DNA of 64,000 nt, taken from NCBI GenBank assembly GCA_963781285.1, contig CAWAFI010000022.1:1-64000 (forward strand). The letters are read 5' to 3'. The notes under the pieces were generated by a model. The model made no database searches. It worked only from the letters and a program-made list of their open reading frames with translations, and had not been told where the DNA came from. Positions 26,888 to 35,310 of the stretch are shown one piece after another (positions within the stretch are counted from its first letter, which is position 1; every line of letters starts with the position of its first letter). The DNA comes from CAIWHR01 sp963781285 (GTDB lineage Bacteria > Pseudomonadota > Gammaproteobacteria > Burkholderiales > Casimicrobiaceae). The translations under genes and the position numbers were made by a program.

Positions 26888-28066
26888 TCAGACCGCGAGT
26901 CGCGCCAGTCCTTCGGCGAGATCCGTCATCAGGTCCTCGGGGTCCTCGAGCCCGATGTGCAGCCGCATGCACGGTCCGCCGGCGTCCCACGTCGTTGCCG
27001 TGCGTGCGCGCCCCGGATACGTCGGAATCAGGAGACTTTCGAAGCCGCCCCAGCTCCAACCCATGCCGAACAGCCTCATGCCATCCAGCATCGCATCGAT
27101 GCGTGCCTTCGCGACTGGCTGCAGTACGATGCCAAACAGGCCCGACGCGCCGGTGAAGTCCCGCTTCCACAGGTCGTGGCCGCGCGATCCCGGCAGGGCC
27201 GGGTAGATCACTTCGCGCACCTCCGGCCGCGTACGCAGCCATTCCGCGATCGCGAGCGCGCTCGCCTGATGCCGGGCGAGGCGCGTAGGCAGGGTCCGCA
27301 AGCCGCGCAGCCCGAGAAAGCAATCGTCGGGCGAGGCGGTCACCCCCATGTCGGTCCACAGTCGGTGCAGCCGAGCATGCGTCGGCTCGTTGGCGATGAT
27401 GAGACCCAGGAGTACGTCGGAATGGCCGCCGATGTATTTGGTCGCGGCGTGCACGGAAACGTCCGCGCCGTGCTCGAACGAGCGGAAGAAGAGCGGTGTT
27501 GCCCACGAATTGTCGGTCACGACCAGCGCGCCGCGTCGACGCGCGACGTCGGCGATCGCCGGAATGTCCTGCACGTCGAAGGTCAGTGACCCGGGGGATT
27601 CGGTGAAGACGAGTCGCGTGTTCTTCCGGAAATCGCGCTCGATCGCCGCGCCAGCGAGCGGATCGTAGTAGCTGACTTCGACGCCATAGCGCGGCAGGTG
27701 ATTGTTGCAGAAGCGGCGCGTCGGGCCGTAGACGGAATCGGTGACGAGCACGTGATCCCCGGCGCGGGTGAGCGCCAGCAGCGGAAGCGTCGTCGCGGTC
27801 AGCCCGGAGGGCACCGCGAATGCGCAATGACCGCCTTCGATCGCCGCGATCGCTTCCTGCAGATCGGTGACGGTCGGCAGGCCGTGGAGCCCGTACGATA
27901 TCCCTTCGTATTCGCCGCGTACGGCCTGTTCGAGCTGCGCAACCGTCGGAAACAGCATCGTCGTCGCGCGGAATACGGGCGTGTTGACGGCGCCCATGAA
28001 CCGCGGTGAGTGTCGCCCCAGATGGCCGGCCTGCGTTGCCGGCCTCCATTTGCGCTTGTCCGTCAT
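26888..28066 (-). CDS. metC: PLP-dependent Cys/Met metabolism enzyme, cystathionine beta-lyase-like
   Basis: A 392-residue fold-type I PLP enzyme of the Cys/Met metabolism family. The PLP-binding lysine is in SVHAATKYIGGHSDV. Substrate-phosphate contacts include SYGLHGLPTVTDLQ and FAVPSGLTATTLPLLALTRA, and the conserved Asp lies in ALVVTDNSWATPLFF. The sequence is nearest the cystathionine beta-lyase branch (GASGLFGIVLQ, WGGFESL), which yields homocysteine, pyruvate and ammonia. Gamma-lyase or sulfhydrylase activity cannot be excluded by eye. Its ATG overlaps the gluconokinase stop (ATGA), so the two are translated together. Confidence 0.85.
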   Translation of the reverse strand: MTDKRKWRPATQAGHLGRHSPRFMGAVNTPVFRATTMLFPTVAQLEQAVRGEYEGISYGLHGLPTVTDLQEAIAAIEGGHCAFAVPSGLTATTLPLLALTRAGDHVLVTDSVYGPTRRFCNNHLPRYGVEVSYYDPLAGAAIERDFRKNTRLVFTESPGSLTFDVQDIPAIADVARRRGALVVTDNSWATPLFFRSFEHGADVSVHAATKYIGGHSDVLLGLIIANEPTHARLHRLWTDMGVTASPDDCFLGLRGLRTLPTRLARHQASALAIAEWLRTRPEVREVIYPALPGSRGHDLWKRDFTGASGLFGIVLQPVAKARIDAMLDGMRLFGMGWSWGGFESLLIPTYPGRARTATTWDAGGPCMRLHIGLEDPEDLMTDLAEGLARLAV

Positions 28067-28569
28067 GCCGCGGACTCGATTCGCAGTTCAGCGCGGATGC
28101 GCGCCACTTTCTCTTCGATCGGCTGCGTGACCGGGACAACAATGGCGTCCACCGGCTCCTCCAGCGTCGCGAATTGGCTCGCGAGCAAACCGGCAGGCAT
28201 GTAGCGGTGGGTACGGCGGGCGACGCGCGCGGCGATCGTCTCGTAATCGCCCTTGAGGTAGACGAAGTGCAACTTACCCGGCGCTCGCGCGCAGGATGCG
28301 AGGCGATCGCGATAGACCTGCTTCAGCGCCGAGCACGCGAGCACGGCGTTGCCACCGCGCGCCAGGACCGTTCCCATTTCCGCGGCGACGCGGTCGAGCC
28401 ACGGCCAGCGGTCGGTGTCGGTGAGCGGCGTGCCGCCGGCCATCTTCGCTACATTCGCCTGCGGATGAAAGTCGTCGGCGTCAAAGAACGGCCAGCCCAA
28501 GTCCGCGGCCAACGCCCGCCCGACCTTCGTCTTGCCACAACCCGAAACCCCCATCAGCACGACGATCAT
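28063..28569 (-). CDS. gntK: gluconokinase
   Basis: A 168-residue kinase that phosphorylates D-gluconate to 6-phosphogluconate. The P-loop is MGVSGCGKTKVGRALA and the substrate/magnesium region is FFDADDFHPQANVAKMAGG. The next conserved block is PLTDTDRWPWLDRVAAE, then LACSALKQVYRDRL and the lid THRYMPAGLLASQFATLE. The start at 28567-28569 gives the family's usual length. It lies between a DMT transporter and metC on the same strand and shares an ATGA overlap with the latter. Confidence 0.93.
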   Translation of the reverse strand: MIVVLMGVSGCGKTKVGRALAADLGWPFFDADDFHPQANVAKMAGGTPLTDTDRWPWLDRVAAEMGTVLARGGNAVLACSALKQVYRDRLASCARAPGKLHFVYLKGDYETIAARVARRTHRYMPAGLLASQFATLEEPVDAIVVPVTQPIEEKVARIRAELRIESAA

Positions 28570-28610
28570 GGACCGGATGCTACCGAATCGGTGGCCGCGT
28601 GGGAACCCGA

Positions 28611-29459
28611 TTACCGCATCGGGTAACGCGTTGCGACGACAGCAGCACCGACGATCAGCGCTCCGCCCATGATGATGCGCATGCCTGGCACCTCGCCCAG
28701 CAGGGCCGCCGCGAGCACGATTCCGTACACCGGCTCCAACGCCGCGATGACGCTTGCGCCATGCGCGGTGGCGACGCGCAGCGAGGCGATGAAAAGTGTA
28801 TGGGCCAGCGCCGTGCACGCGAGCCCCAGGATGAGCAGCAGCGCGATCTCGCGGCCGCCGAGCGGCCCGAGTGCCCACGGGCTCGCCCACGCGAACGGCA
28901 CGAGGCACAACGCGGCGAAGAGGTTCTGCCAGAACGCCACGTCGGACGCGCGCCGGTTAGCGACGAGGCGCCGATTGAGCACGGCGAGAAGGGCGAACGC
29001 AAATCCGGACACGAGGCCCCACGCGAGTCCCTGCACCGTGCGGTTCGCAAGCGAGTACTCGGGCACGACCAGTATGAGTCCTGCGCCGACGAGCAGCGCC
29101 GTCGCAAGTTTGCGCGCGGTCCAGCGGCGCCGCAGGAGCAGCCACTCGAGAACGAGGACGAACAGCGGAAACGTCGCGTACCCAAGCAGTCCGATTGCCA
29201 CACTCGATACCTGGATCGCCGCGAAGAAGCTCACCCAATGCAACGCCAGCACGGCGCCGTTGGTGACGAGGCGAAGTTCGAAGGGCGGCCGCACGTGCCC
29301 CGAGCGCAGCCGCAGCAAGCCGAGCGCGGCAGCCGCCACCACGGTGCGCCCGAGCACGATCGCCACCGGCGACGAGTCGAGCCACTTTCCGAACAGGCCG
29401 GCAAAGCCAAAGAGGAGCACTGCCACATGCAGGGCGACGAGCGCGGCCGTGCGGCTCAT
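28611..29459 (-). CDS. EamA/DMT-family membrane transporter
   Basis: A 282-residue inner-membrane protein with ten predicted helices in two EamA halves (second half from QGLAWGLVSGFAFALLAVLN). Typical end-of-domain motifs are present (GALIVGAAVVATRY, and ALEPVYGIVLAAALLGEVP). The start is the ATG at 29457-29459 (MSRTAALVALHVAVLLFGFA). Members export amino acids or other metabolites; the substrate here is unknown. It is first in a leftward operon with gntK and metC and divergent from the glutamine-synthetase-like gene. Confidence 0.85.
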   Translation of the reverse strand: MSRTAALVALHVAVLLFGFAGLFGKWLDSSPVAIVLGRTVVAAAALGLLRLRSGHVRPPFELRLVTNGAVLALHWVSFFAAIQVSSVAIGLLGYATFPLFVLVLEWLLLRRRWTARKLATALLVGAGLILVVPEYSLANRTVQGLAWGLVSGFAFALLAVLNRRLVANRRASDVAFWQNLFAALCLVPFAWASPWALGPLGGREIALLLILGLACTALAHTLFIASLRVATAHGASVIAALEPVYGIVLAAALLGEVPGMRIIMGGALIVGAAVVATRYPMR

Positions 29460-29594
29460 GGCATCGGTGGGGTCATGGTCCGCGATTGTGCCATTGTCGG
29501 CTGCTCCGGCTAGAATGGCCCCGCATCGCGCTGTTGCCCCTACGCTACCCACACCCCACGAGCCCGGAAACCTCCGAGACCCGCCGAGGAACCT

Positions 29595-30968
29595 ATGCCG
29601 ATTACGTCTCCGGCCGCCAAGGCCATCGCCGCCGTCCGCAGCGCGCCAGGAAGCCGCGTCAAGGTTGCGGTGTCCGATATCGACGGCGTGCTGCGCGGCA
29701 AGTACATCCACAAGGACAAGTTCTACTCGGCTGCCGAGGGTGGCTTCGGCTTCTGCGACGTCGTGTTCGGCTGGGACATGATGGACGTCACCTATGACAA
29801 CACGACGCTGACCGGCTGGCACAAGGGCTTTCCCGACGCGCTGGCGAAGATCGACCTCGGCACGCTGCGCACCGTGCCGTGGGACGACAACGTTCCGTTT
29901 TTCCTCGGCGATTTCGTCCACGCGCAGAACGGCCGCGAAGTTCCGCTACCGATCTGCCCGCGGCAGGTGCTCAAACGCGTGCTGAAGCGCGCGGAGAAAC
30001 TCGGCGTGATGCCGATGTGCGGAATGGAATATGAATGGTTCAACTTCATCGAGACGCCGCACTCGTGGGCCGAGAAGAAGGGCGTGGGACCCACGACCCT
30101 GACGCCGGGGATGTTCGGTTATTCGTTGCTGCGCGCCAACGAGAACCGCGAATTCTTTGCCGCGCTGATGAACGACATGGCGGCGTTCGGCGTTCCAATC
30201 GAGGGGCTGCACACGGAAACCGGCCCAGGCGTCTACGAGGCTGCGATCTTGTTCTCGGAAGCGCTGGAGGCCGCAGATCGTGCGATCCTGTTCAAGACCG
30301 GGGCCAAGGAAATCGGCGCGCGCTTTGGAATCATGCCGAGCTTCATGGCCAAATGGAACCCGAATCTTCCCGGCTGCTCGGGCCACATCCACCAATCGCT
30401 GTCGGACGGGAAGAAGAACCTCTTCCATGACGTCAAGGGCCGGAGCGCGATGAGCAAGCTCTTCGAGAGCTATCTCGCCGGTCAGGTCGCCCATCTGATG
30501 GAGCTGGCGCCGATGTACTGGCCGACGATCAACAGTTACAAGCGGCTCGTCGACGGCTTCTGGGCCCCGGTGAAGCCGACGTGGGGTGTAGACAACCGCA
30601 CGGCAAGCTTCCGCGTGCTTACCGCATCGCCCAAATCGACGCGCCTCGAGACGCGCTGCCCGGGTGCCGACATGAATCCGTACCTCGCGGCCGCCGCCTG
30701 CCTCGCCGCGGGCCTGCATGGCGTCGAAAGGAACCTGAAGCTCACCGCCAAGCCGATCCACGGCACCAACGTGGGTGCGGAGCACATTCCGCGCGCACCG
30801 CGCACGCTGATCGAGACCACACGGATCTTCCGCGATTCGGACTTCGCCCGCGATTGGTTCGGCAACGAGTTCGTCGATCACTACGCAGCTACGCGCGAGT
30901 GGGAATGGCGCCAATGGTTGGATGCGGTCACCGACTGGGAAATGAAGCGTTACTTCGAGATCATCTGA
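29595..30968 (+). CDS. glutamine-synthetase-like gamma-glutamylamine ligase
   Basis: A 457-residue GlnA-family enzyme of the class that ligates glutamate to amines (PuuA, IpuC, GlnA4-like) rather than to ammonia. Metal and nucleotide residues are visible in MCGMEYEWFNF, EGLHTETGPGVYEAAI and LPGCSGHIHQSLSDG; the C-terminal arginine loop is VDNRTASFRVL with ETRCPGADMNPYL. It lacks the short N-terminal form and adenylylation loop of ordinary GS. The ribosome site GAGGAA precedes the ATG by 5 bases. A possible -10 TAGAAT lies at 29511. Downstream genes for an alcohol dehydrogenase, a C26 hydrolase and an aldehyde dehydrogenase point to a gamma-glutamyl catabolic route. Confidence 0.88.
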   Translation: MPITSPAAKAIAAVRSAPGSRVKVAVSDIDGVLRGKYIHKDKFYSAAEGGFGFCDVVFGWDMMDVTYDNTTLTGWHKGFPDALAKIDLGTLRTVPWDDNVPFFLGDFVHAQNGREVPLPICPRQVLKRVLKRAEKLGVMPMCGMEYEWFNFIETPHSWAEKKGVGPTTLTPGMFGYSLLRANENREFFAALMNDMAAFGVPIEGLHTETGPGVYEAAILFSEALEAADRAILFKTGAKEIGARFGIMPSFMAKWNPNLPGCSGHIHQSLSDGKKNLFHDVKGRSAMSKLFESYLAGQVAHLMELAPMYWPTINSYKRLVDGFWAPVKPTWGVDNRTASFRVLTASPKSTRLETRCPGADMNPYLAAAACLAAGLHGVERNLKLTAKPIHGTNVGAEHIPRAPRTLIETTRIFRDSDFARDWFGNEFVDHYAATREWEWRQWLDAVTDWEMKRYFEII

Positions 30969-30972
30969 ATAG

Positions 30973-31242
30973 GGAGCCTGTCAGGTTTGCTTTCACGTAT
31001 GCGTTGCTGGGCCAAAAAGCGATCGATGCTAGGCGCAAGGCGCCGCGAATATCGGGAATATTCGCTAGCCTTGCAACAACGCAGAAGCGCTTTTTGGCAG
31101 CAACCCGGAGGGACGGAGGAGAGTTGGGCGCATTTCTGTGTTGCGAGCCCTCGCCATGCTCCCGGCATGCCTTCGGGCTCGCGCCTTGAAATGCGCCCAA
31201 CTCGCCTCCGTCGCATGCGCGAAAGCAAGCCCGACAGGCTCC
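30973..31242. mobile_element. MITE-like element 1 with 31-bp terminal inverted repeats
   Basis: The left end (30973-31003) and the complement of the right end (31212-31242) agree at 27 of 31 positions: GGAGCCTGTCRGGYTTGCTT then TCRCGYATGCG. All four mismatches are transitions. The interior has smaller hairpins (GCTAGGCGCAAGGC, GAATATTCGCTAGCC) and a GCAGCAACCCGGAGGG core also found at 45254. It encodes no transposase. The right end contains the ATG used by the acetyltransferase gene. Confidence 0.75.
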
Positions 31243-31745
31243 TGATACGCCGTCTTGGTCCACCAGACGCTGCTGCGTACCGCGAACTGCGGCTACGCGG
31301 TCTCAGCGAATATCCGGACGCGTTCACGTCGAGCTTTGATGAGGAGTGCGCGCAGCCCGTTGCCGCATCCGAACGTCGTATCGCGCCGGACAGCGCCGAT
31401 GCCGTCTACGGCGCGTTCGTCGATGGCACGCTGGCCGGAGTGGCAGGGTTCTCGCGCGAACCTCGCGCGAAGAACCGGCACAAGGCGGTCGTGTTCGGGA
31501 TGTACGTGGCCCCGGAGCGCGGTGGCCGCGGGATCGGCGAGGCGTTATTGGCGCACATCATCGGCGAGGCGAGGCGGCAGTCCGGCCTCGAGCAATTGGT
31601 CCTCACGGTCACCGCGACGAATGCGGTGGCGCGCCGGCTCTACGAGAAGGCGGGTTTCCGCACGTTCGGCGTCGAGCCCAGGGCGATCCGTGTCGGCAGC
31701 ACGTATTGCGACAAGAACCACATGATCCTTTTTCTGGTGCCATGA
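31215..31745 (+). CDS. GNAT-family N-acetyltransferase
   Basis: A 176-residue acetyltransferase. The acetyl-CoA loop is VAPERGGRGIGEALLAHIIG and the C-terminal strand motif is TNAVARRLYEKAGFRTFGVE. The most likely start is the ATG at 31215, giving MRESKPDRLLIRRLGPPDAA; the first ten codons lie inside the right inverted repeat of the adjacent MITE-like element. The acceptor is unknown. Its position after the ligase and before the dehydrogenase genes, with ATGA coupling to the next frame, places it in the same operon, perhaps as a detoxifying enzyme. Confidence 0.85.
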   Translation: MRESKPDRLLIRRLGPPDAAAYRELRLRGLSEYPDAFTSSFDEECAQPVAASERRIAPDSADAVYGAFVDGTLAGVAGFSREPRAKNRHKAVVFGMYVAPERGGRGIGEALLAHIIGEARRQSGLEQLVLTVTATNAVARRLYEKAGFRTFGVEPRAIRVGSTYCDKNHMILFLVP

Positions 31746-31930
31746 GCGGCGCCGGGCCGCCACGAGGACGCCCGCGCGAGAAGGGCGAAGCCAAGGCCCG
31801 AAGGGCGCGTCTGCGAGCGCGGGTGGCGGCCGACCCCACGATGCAACGCGTCGAACACGAAATCGCGGAGGCCGCGGCGATTTGCTTTCCGCAGCGGCAG
31901 CAGCCGCAAGCGTGGGGGTATACCAGATGA
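31742..31930 (+). CDS. small basic protein, translationally coupled on both sides
   Basis: A 62-residue frame (MSGAGPPRGRPREKGEAKAR start, then RARLRARVAADPTMQRVEHE). Its ATG overlaps the acetyltransferase stop as ATGA and its own stop overlaps the dehydrogenase start as ATGA. Such double coupling is unlikely by chance and is the main evidence that it is real. The N-terminal half is Arg/Lys rich and the C-terminal half is helical (VEHEIAEAAAICFPQRQ). I know no family for it. Confidence 0.6.
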   Translation: MSGAGPPRGRPREKGEAKARRARLRARVAADPTMQRVEHEIAEAAAICFPQRQQPQAWGYTR

Positions 31931-33096
31931 CCATATCGCGGTTCAGCTTTCCAACGACGATCTACTTCGGCGCGGGCGCGCGCACGCTGGTTGCCGAGCA
32001 CCTGCGCATTCAAGGCTCTCGGCGGCCATTGATCGTGACCGATCGCGGCATAGCGCCGCTGCCACTCCTTGCGGCGTTCGTCGCCGACCTTGCGGGACTC
32101 GAGGTCGCCACGTATTCGGAGATCTGGGGCAATCCGGTGCGAAGCCAGGTCGGGCACGGTGTCGACGCCTATCGCGAGCACCGGGCAGACGCGGTGATTG
32201 GGCTCGGCGGCGGCGCAGCGCTCGATGTCGCGAAGGCGATCGCGCTGATGGCGGCTCACCCAGGCGACGTCCTCGAGTACGCATGGGATCACGCGCAGGT
32301 ACGCCCGATCGATCGCGAGCTGCCCTATTTCATCGCGTTGCCAACGACCGCCGGCACCGGCTCCGAAGTGGGGCGCTCGGCGGTCGTGGGGGACGACGTC
32401 ACGCACATCAAGAAGATCATCTTCTCGCCGAAGCTGCTCGCGAAATGCGTATTTGCGGATCCCGAGCTGACGCTTGACCTGCCTGCCGCGATCACCGCCG
32501 CGACGGGCATGGACGCGCTGACGCACAACATCGAATCGTACCTGTCGCCCGAATACCATCCACTGTGCGACGGCATTGCGCTCGAAGGCGTGCGGATCGC
32601 CGCCCGCGCACTGCCGGCCGCCGTACGGGATGGCCGCAACCTCGCGGCGCGCAGCGACATGCTGATGAGCTCGATGATGGGCGCAATCGCGTTCCAGAAG
32701 GACCTGGGCGCCGTGCATTCGTGCGCGCATGCGCTCTCCACGGTTGCCGACCTGCACCACGGACTTGCCAACGGGATCATGATCGACCACGTGATGCGCT
32801 TCAATCTGCAAGCGGCAACCGCAAAGATGGCCGAGCTCGCCCGAGTGGCCGGCATGCCGAGGACGGCGGCGATGGACGAGGCGACAGCGGCGCAGGCGTT
32901 CATCGACTGGCTCACGCGCATGAAGGCTGATCTTGGCATTCCGGCTACGCTGGGCACGCTGCCGTCGCAGCGGCCGGTGACACGGGCCGACATCCCGGCG
33001 CTGGTCGCCGTGGCGATCGATGACACGTGCCACCGAACCAACCCGCGACCGTGCACGCGCGCGGATTTCGAGCGGATCTTCGCGGAGGCTATCTGA
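31927..33096 (+). CDS. iron-containing alcohol dehydrogenase
   Basis: A 389-residue group III alcohol dehydrogenase. The NAD-binding turn is GLGGGAALDVAKAIALM and the family signature is ALPTTAGTGSEVGRSAV. Metal ligands are expected in TGMDALTHNIESYLSPEYHP, GAVHSCAHALSTVADLHHGL and ANGIM. The start ATG overlaps the stop of the small upstream gene. In this operon a reasonable job is oxidation of the alcohol group of a gamma-glutamylated amino alcohol to an aldehyde, handing it to the aldehyde dehydrogenase; that substrate is inferred from context only. Confidence 0.88.
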   Translation: MTISRFSFPTTIYFGAGARTLVAEHLRIQGSRRPLIVTDRGIAPLPLLAAFVADLAGLEVATYSEIWGNPVRSQVGHGVDAYREHRADAVIGLGGGAALDVAKAIALMAAHPGDVLEYAWDHAQVRPIDRELPYFIALPTTAGTGSEVGRSAVVGDDVTHIKKIIFSPKLLAKCVFADPELTLDLPAAITAATGMDALTHNIESYLSPEYHPLCDGIALEGVRIAARALPAAVRDGRNLAARSDMLMSSMMGAIAFQKDLGAVHSCAHALSTVADLHHGLANGIMIDHVMRFNLQAATAKMAELARVAGMPRTAAMDEATAAQAFIDWLTRMKADLGIPATLGTLPSQRPVTRADIPALVAVAIDDTCHRTNPRPCTRADFERIFAEAI

Positions 33097-33101
33097 TCTC
33101 C

Positions 33102-33890
33102 ATGCTGAAGATCGGCATCTCCGCGTGCTTTTTCCACGAGGATCGGGAACGCCCGATCTTCAAGGGGATGACGCTGCAATACATCGAGCAGAACGTCGCG
33201 CACTGGCTGATGCAGCGCGACGTGCTGGCGTTCATGGTGCCTTCGCCGGAGGGACGCACGCGCCGGCCCGGCAGCAAGGCGACCGCCGCGGCGTACGCGG
33301 AAGCGCTGGATGGCCTGCTGCTGATGGGCGGCTCCGACGTCTGCCCCGAATCCTACGGCGAGAAGGCACTGAAGCCGGAATGGAACGGCGATCGCATCCG
33401 CGACGACTACGAGATCGGGCTGCTCCGCGCATTCATGGCGAGCCGCAGACCCGTGCTCGGCGTGTGCCGAGGCGCACAGGTGATCAATGTCGCGCAAGGC
33501 GGAACGCTGTGGCAGGATCTCGCCACGCAGGTTCCCGGTGCGCTCAATCACCGCAACTGGGCGATCTACGAGGAGAACTGTCACGCGACATCGTTGGTGC
33601 CGGGCAGCGGACTCGCGCGGCTCTATCCCGGCGTCACCCTCGTGAAGACCAACTCGATCCATCACCAGGCGCTGAAGGGCCTCGGCCGCGACCTCATGGT
33701 CGAGGCCTGGTCCGAACCCGATCACGTCGCCGAAGCGATCCGCTACACAGGCCCCAGCTACGTATTCGCCGTGCAGTGGCACCCGGAATTCCACGCGCCG
33801 GACGATCCCTCGTTCCTCGACGACACGCCGATCCTCGACGAGTTCCTGGCCGCCGCCGCGCAGCACAAGGCCGCCGCGTTCGCGTTGTGA
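33102..33890 (+). CDS. class-I glutamine-amidotransferase-like hydrolase (peptidase C26, PuuD-like)
   Basis: A 262-residue hydrolase of the family that splits gamma-glutamyl-GABA. The nucleophile is the Cys in RPVLGVCRGAQVINVAQGG, and the His-Glu pair is in FAVQWHPEFHAPDDP. The substrate region includes GLLLMGGSDVCPESYGE. The start is the ATG at 33102, five bases after the dehydrogenase stop, because the domain begins MLKIGISACFF. In the operon it would release glutamate at the end of the gamma-glutamyl route. Confidence 0.9.
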   Translation: MLKIGISACFFHEDRERPIFKGMTLQYIEQNVAHWLMQRDVLAFMVPSPEGRTRRPGSKATAAAYAEALDGLLLMGGSDVCPESYGEKALKPEWNGDRIRDDYEIGLLRAFMASRRPVLGVCRGAQVINVAQGGTLWQDLATQVPGALNHRNWAIYEENCHATSLVPGSGLARLYPGVTLVKTNSIHHQALKGLGRDLMVEAWSEPDHVAEAIRYTGPSYVFAVQWHPEFHAPDDPSFLDDTPILDEFLAAAAQHKAAAFAL

Positions 33891-33903
33891 TTCCGGAGCC
33901 CGC

Positions 33904-35274
33904 ATGAAGGTCGTCAATCCCGCCGACGGCTCGGTCATCACCGAAATTGCCGCCGACAATGCCGCCGCGGTCCGCCGCAAGTACGAGGTCGCGCGGGCGG
34001 GCCAGGTGAAGTGGGCTCGCGTCCCGATCCGCAAACGCCTCGCCACGATCGTCGCATTCCGCGAGCGGATCGTCGCGATGCACGAGACCCTCGCCCGAAC
34101 GCTGACGCTCGAAGTCGGCAAGCCGCTGCGCCAATCGCGCAACGAACTTACCGGCCTCCTCGGACGGCTCGACTTCTTTCTCGCCGAGTCGGTGTGGGCG
34201 CTGCACGACGAACGGGTGTTCTCGGACCCTGCCAAGAAACTGGAAGAGCGGATTTCCCACGAGCCGCTGGGCGTGATTGCCAACATCTCGGCGTGGAATT
34301 ACCCCTATTTCGTCGGCAGCAATGTTTTCGTTCCGGCGCTCGTCGCTGGCAACGCCGTGCTGTACAAGCCCTCGGAATTCGCGACACTCACGGGTACGCA
34401 CATCGCCGAGATGCTGCACGAGGCCGGTGTGCCGCACGACGTGTTCGTACCGGTGATCGGCGACGGCGCAACGGGCGCGGCGCTGCTGCGGCAGCCCATC
34501 GACGGCGTGTTCTTCACCGGCTCGTACGCGACTGGTGCGCGCATCGCCGCCAGTCCCGGCAGGCGAATGATCAAGATCCAGCTCGAGCTGGGCGGCAAGG
34601 ACCCGATCTACGTCTGCGACGACGTCGACGTCAAGATGGCCGCCGCCGGGATCGCCGACGGCGCGTTCTACAACACCGGCCAGTCGTGCTGCTCGGTCGA
34701 GCGCATCTACGTGCACGCCGCGATCCACGACGCCTTCGTCGCGGCGTTCGTCGCCGAGGTCAAAGGTTACAAGTTGGGCGATCCGATGGACGAGAGCACT
34801 TACATCGGCGCCATCACCCGGCGGCCGCAGCTCGACGTGCTACGGAAACAGGTCGCCGATGCGAAAAAAAAGGGCGCGCGCCTGCTGCTCGGAGGCAGCG
34901 TCGTCAAGCGCAGGGGCAACTGGTTCGAGCCGACGGTACTCACCGATGTCGACCATTCGATGTCGTTGATGCGCGACGAGAGCTTCGGTCCGATCATCGG
35001 CATCCAGAGCGTCGCCGACGACGGCGCGGCGGTCGAACTGATGAACGACACCGAGTATGGCCTCACCGCCGGTGTCTACACCCACGACGAGAAGCGCGCG
35101 AAGAAGATTCTCGCGCAGGTGCACGCGGGGAGCGTCTACTGGAACTGCTGCGATCGCGTGAGCCCGCGGCTGCCGTGGTCGGGCATCAAGCACTCGGGGA
35201 TCGGGCTCACGCTGTCGACGTACGGCATCCAGACGTTTACGCGACCGAAGGCGTGGCATCTGCGGGGCGCGTGA
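33904..35274 (+). CDS. NAD(P)-dependent aldehyde dehydrogenase
   Basis: A 456-residue aldehyde dehydrogenase. The catalytic Cys is in GQSCCSVERIYV, the general base Glu in IQLELGGKDPIYV, and the NAD-binding Gly turn in FFTGSYATGARIAA. The Asn that holds the oxyanion is in NISAWNYPYFVGSN. It starts MKVVNPADGSV, 13 bases after the hydrolase gene, and ends the operon. Likely substrate is the gamma-glutamylated aldehyde made by the upstream dehydrogenase. A role as phosphonoacetaldehyde dehydrogenase for the nearby phosphonate locus is a less likely alternative. Confidence 0.88.
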   Translation: MKVVNPADGSVITEIAADNAAAVRRKYEVARAGQVKWARVPIRKRLATIVAFRERIVAMHETLARTLTLEVGKPLRQSRNELTGLLGRLDFFLAESVWALHDERVFSDPAKKLEERISHEPLGVIANISAWNYPYFVGSNVFVPALVAGNAVLYKPSEFATLTGTHIAEMLHEAGVPHDVFVPVIGDGATGAALLRQPIDGVFFTGSYATGARIAASPGRRMIKIQLELGGKDPIYVCDDVDVKMAAAGIADGAFYNTGQSCCSVERIYVHAAIHDAFVAAFVAEVKGYKLGDPMDESTYIGAITRRPQLDVLRKQVADAKKKGARLLLGGSVVKRRGNWFEPTVLTDVDHSMSLMRDESFGPIIGIQSVADDGAAVELMNDTEYGLTAGVYTHDEKRAKKILAQVHAGSVYWNCCDRVSPRLPWSGIKHSGIGLTLSTYGIQTFTRPKAWHLRGA

Positions 35275-35279
35275 GTCAT

Positions 35280-35300
35280 GCCGGCGAAGCTCACGCCGGC
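35280..35300. terminator. GC-rich hairpin between convergent genes
   Basis: A perfect 7-base stem (GCCGGCG / CGCCGGC) with a 7-base loop just after the aldehyde dehydrogenase stop and before the folD stop on the other strand. No T tract follows, so intrinsic termination is uncertain. Confidence 0.35.
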
Positions 35301-35310
35301 CCAGCGACCC

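Noticed and set aside
33904..35274. Assignment as phosphonoacetaldehyde dehydrogenase (PhnY)
   Set aside because: It belongs to the ligase operon, 3.7 kb from the phosphonate genes and oppositely oriented to phnW, so the gamma-glutamyl role is preferred; kept only as an alternative.
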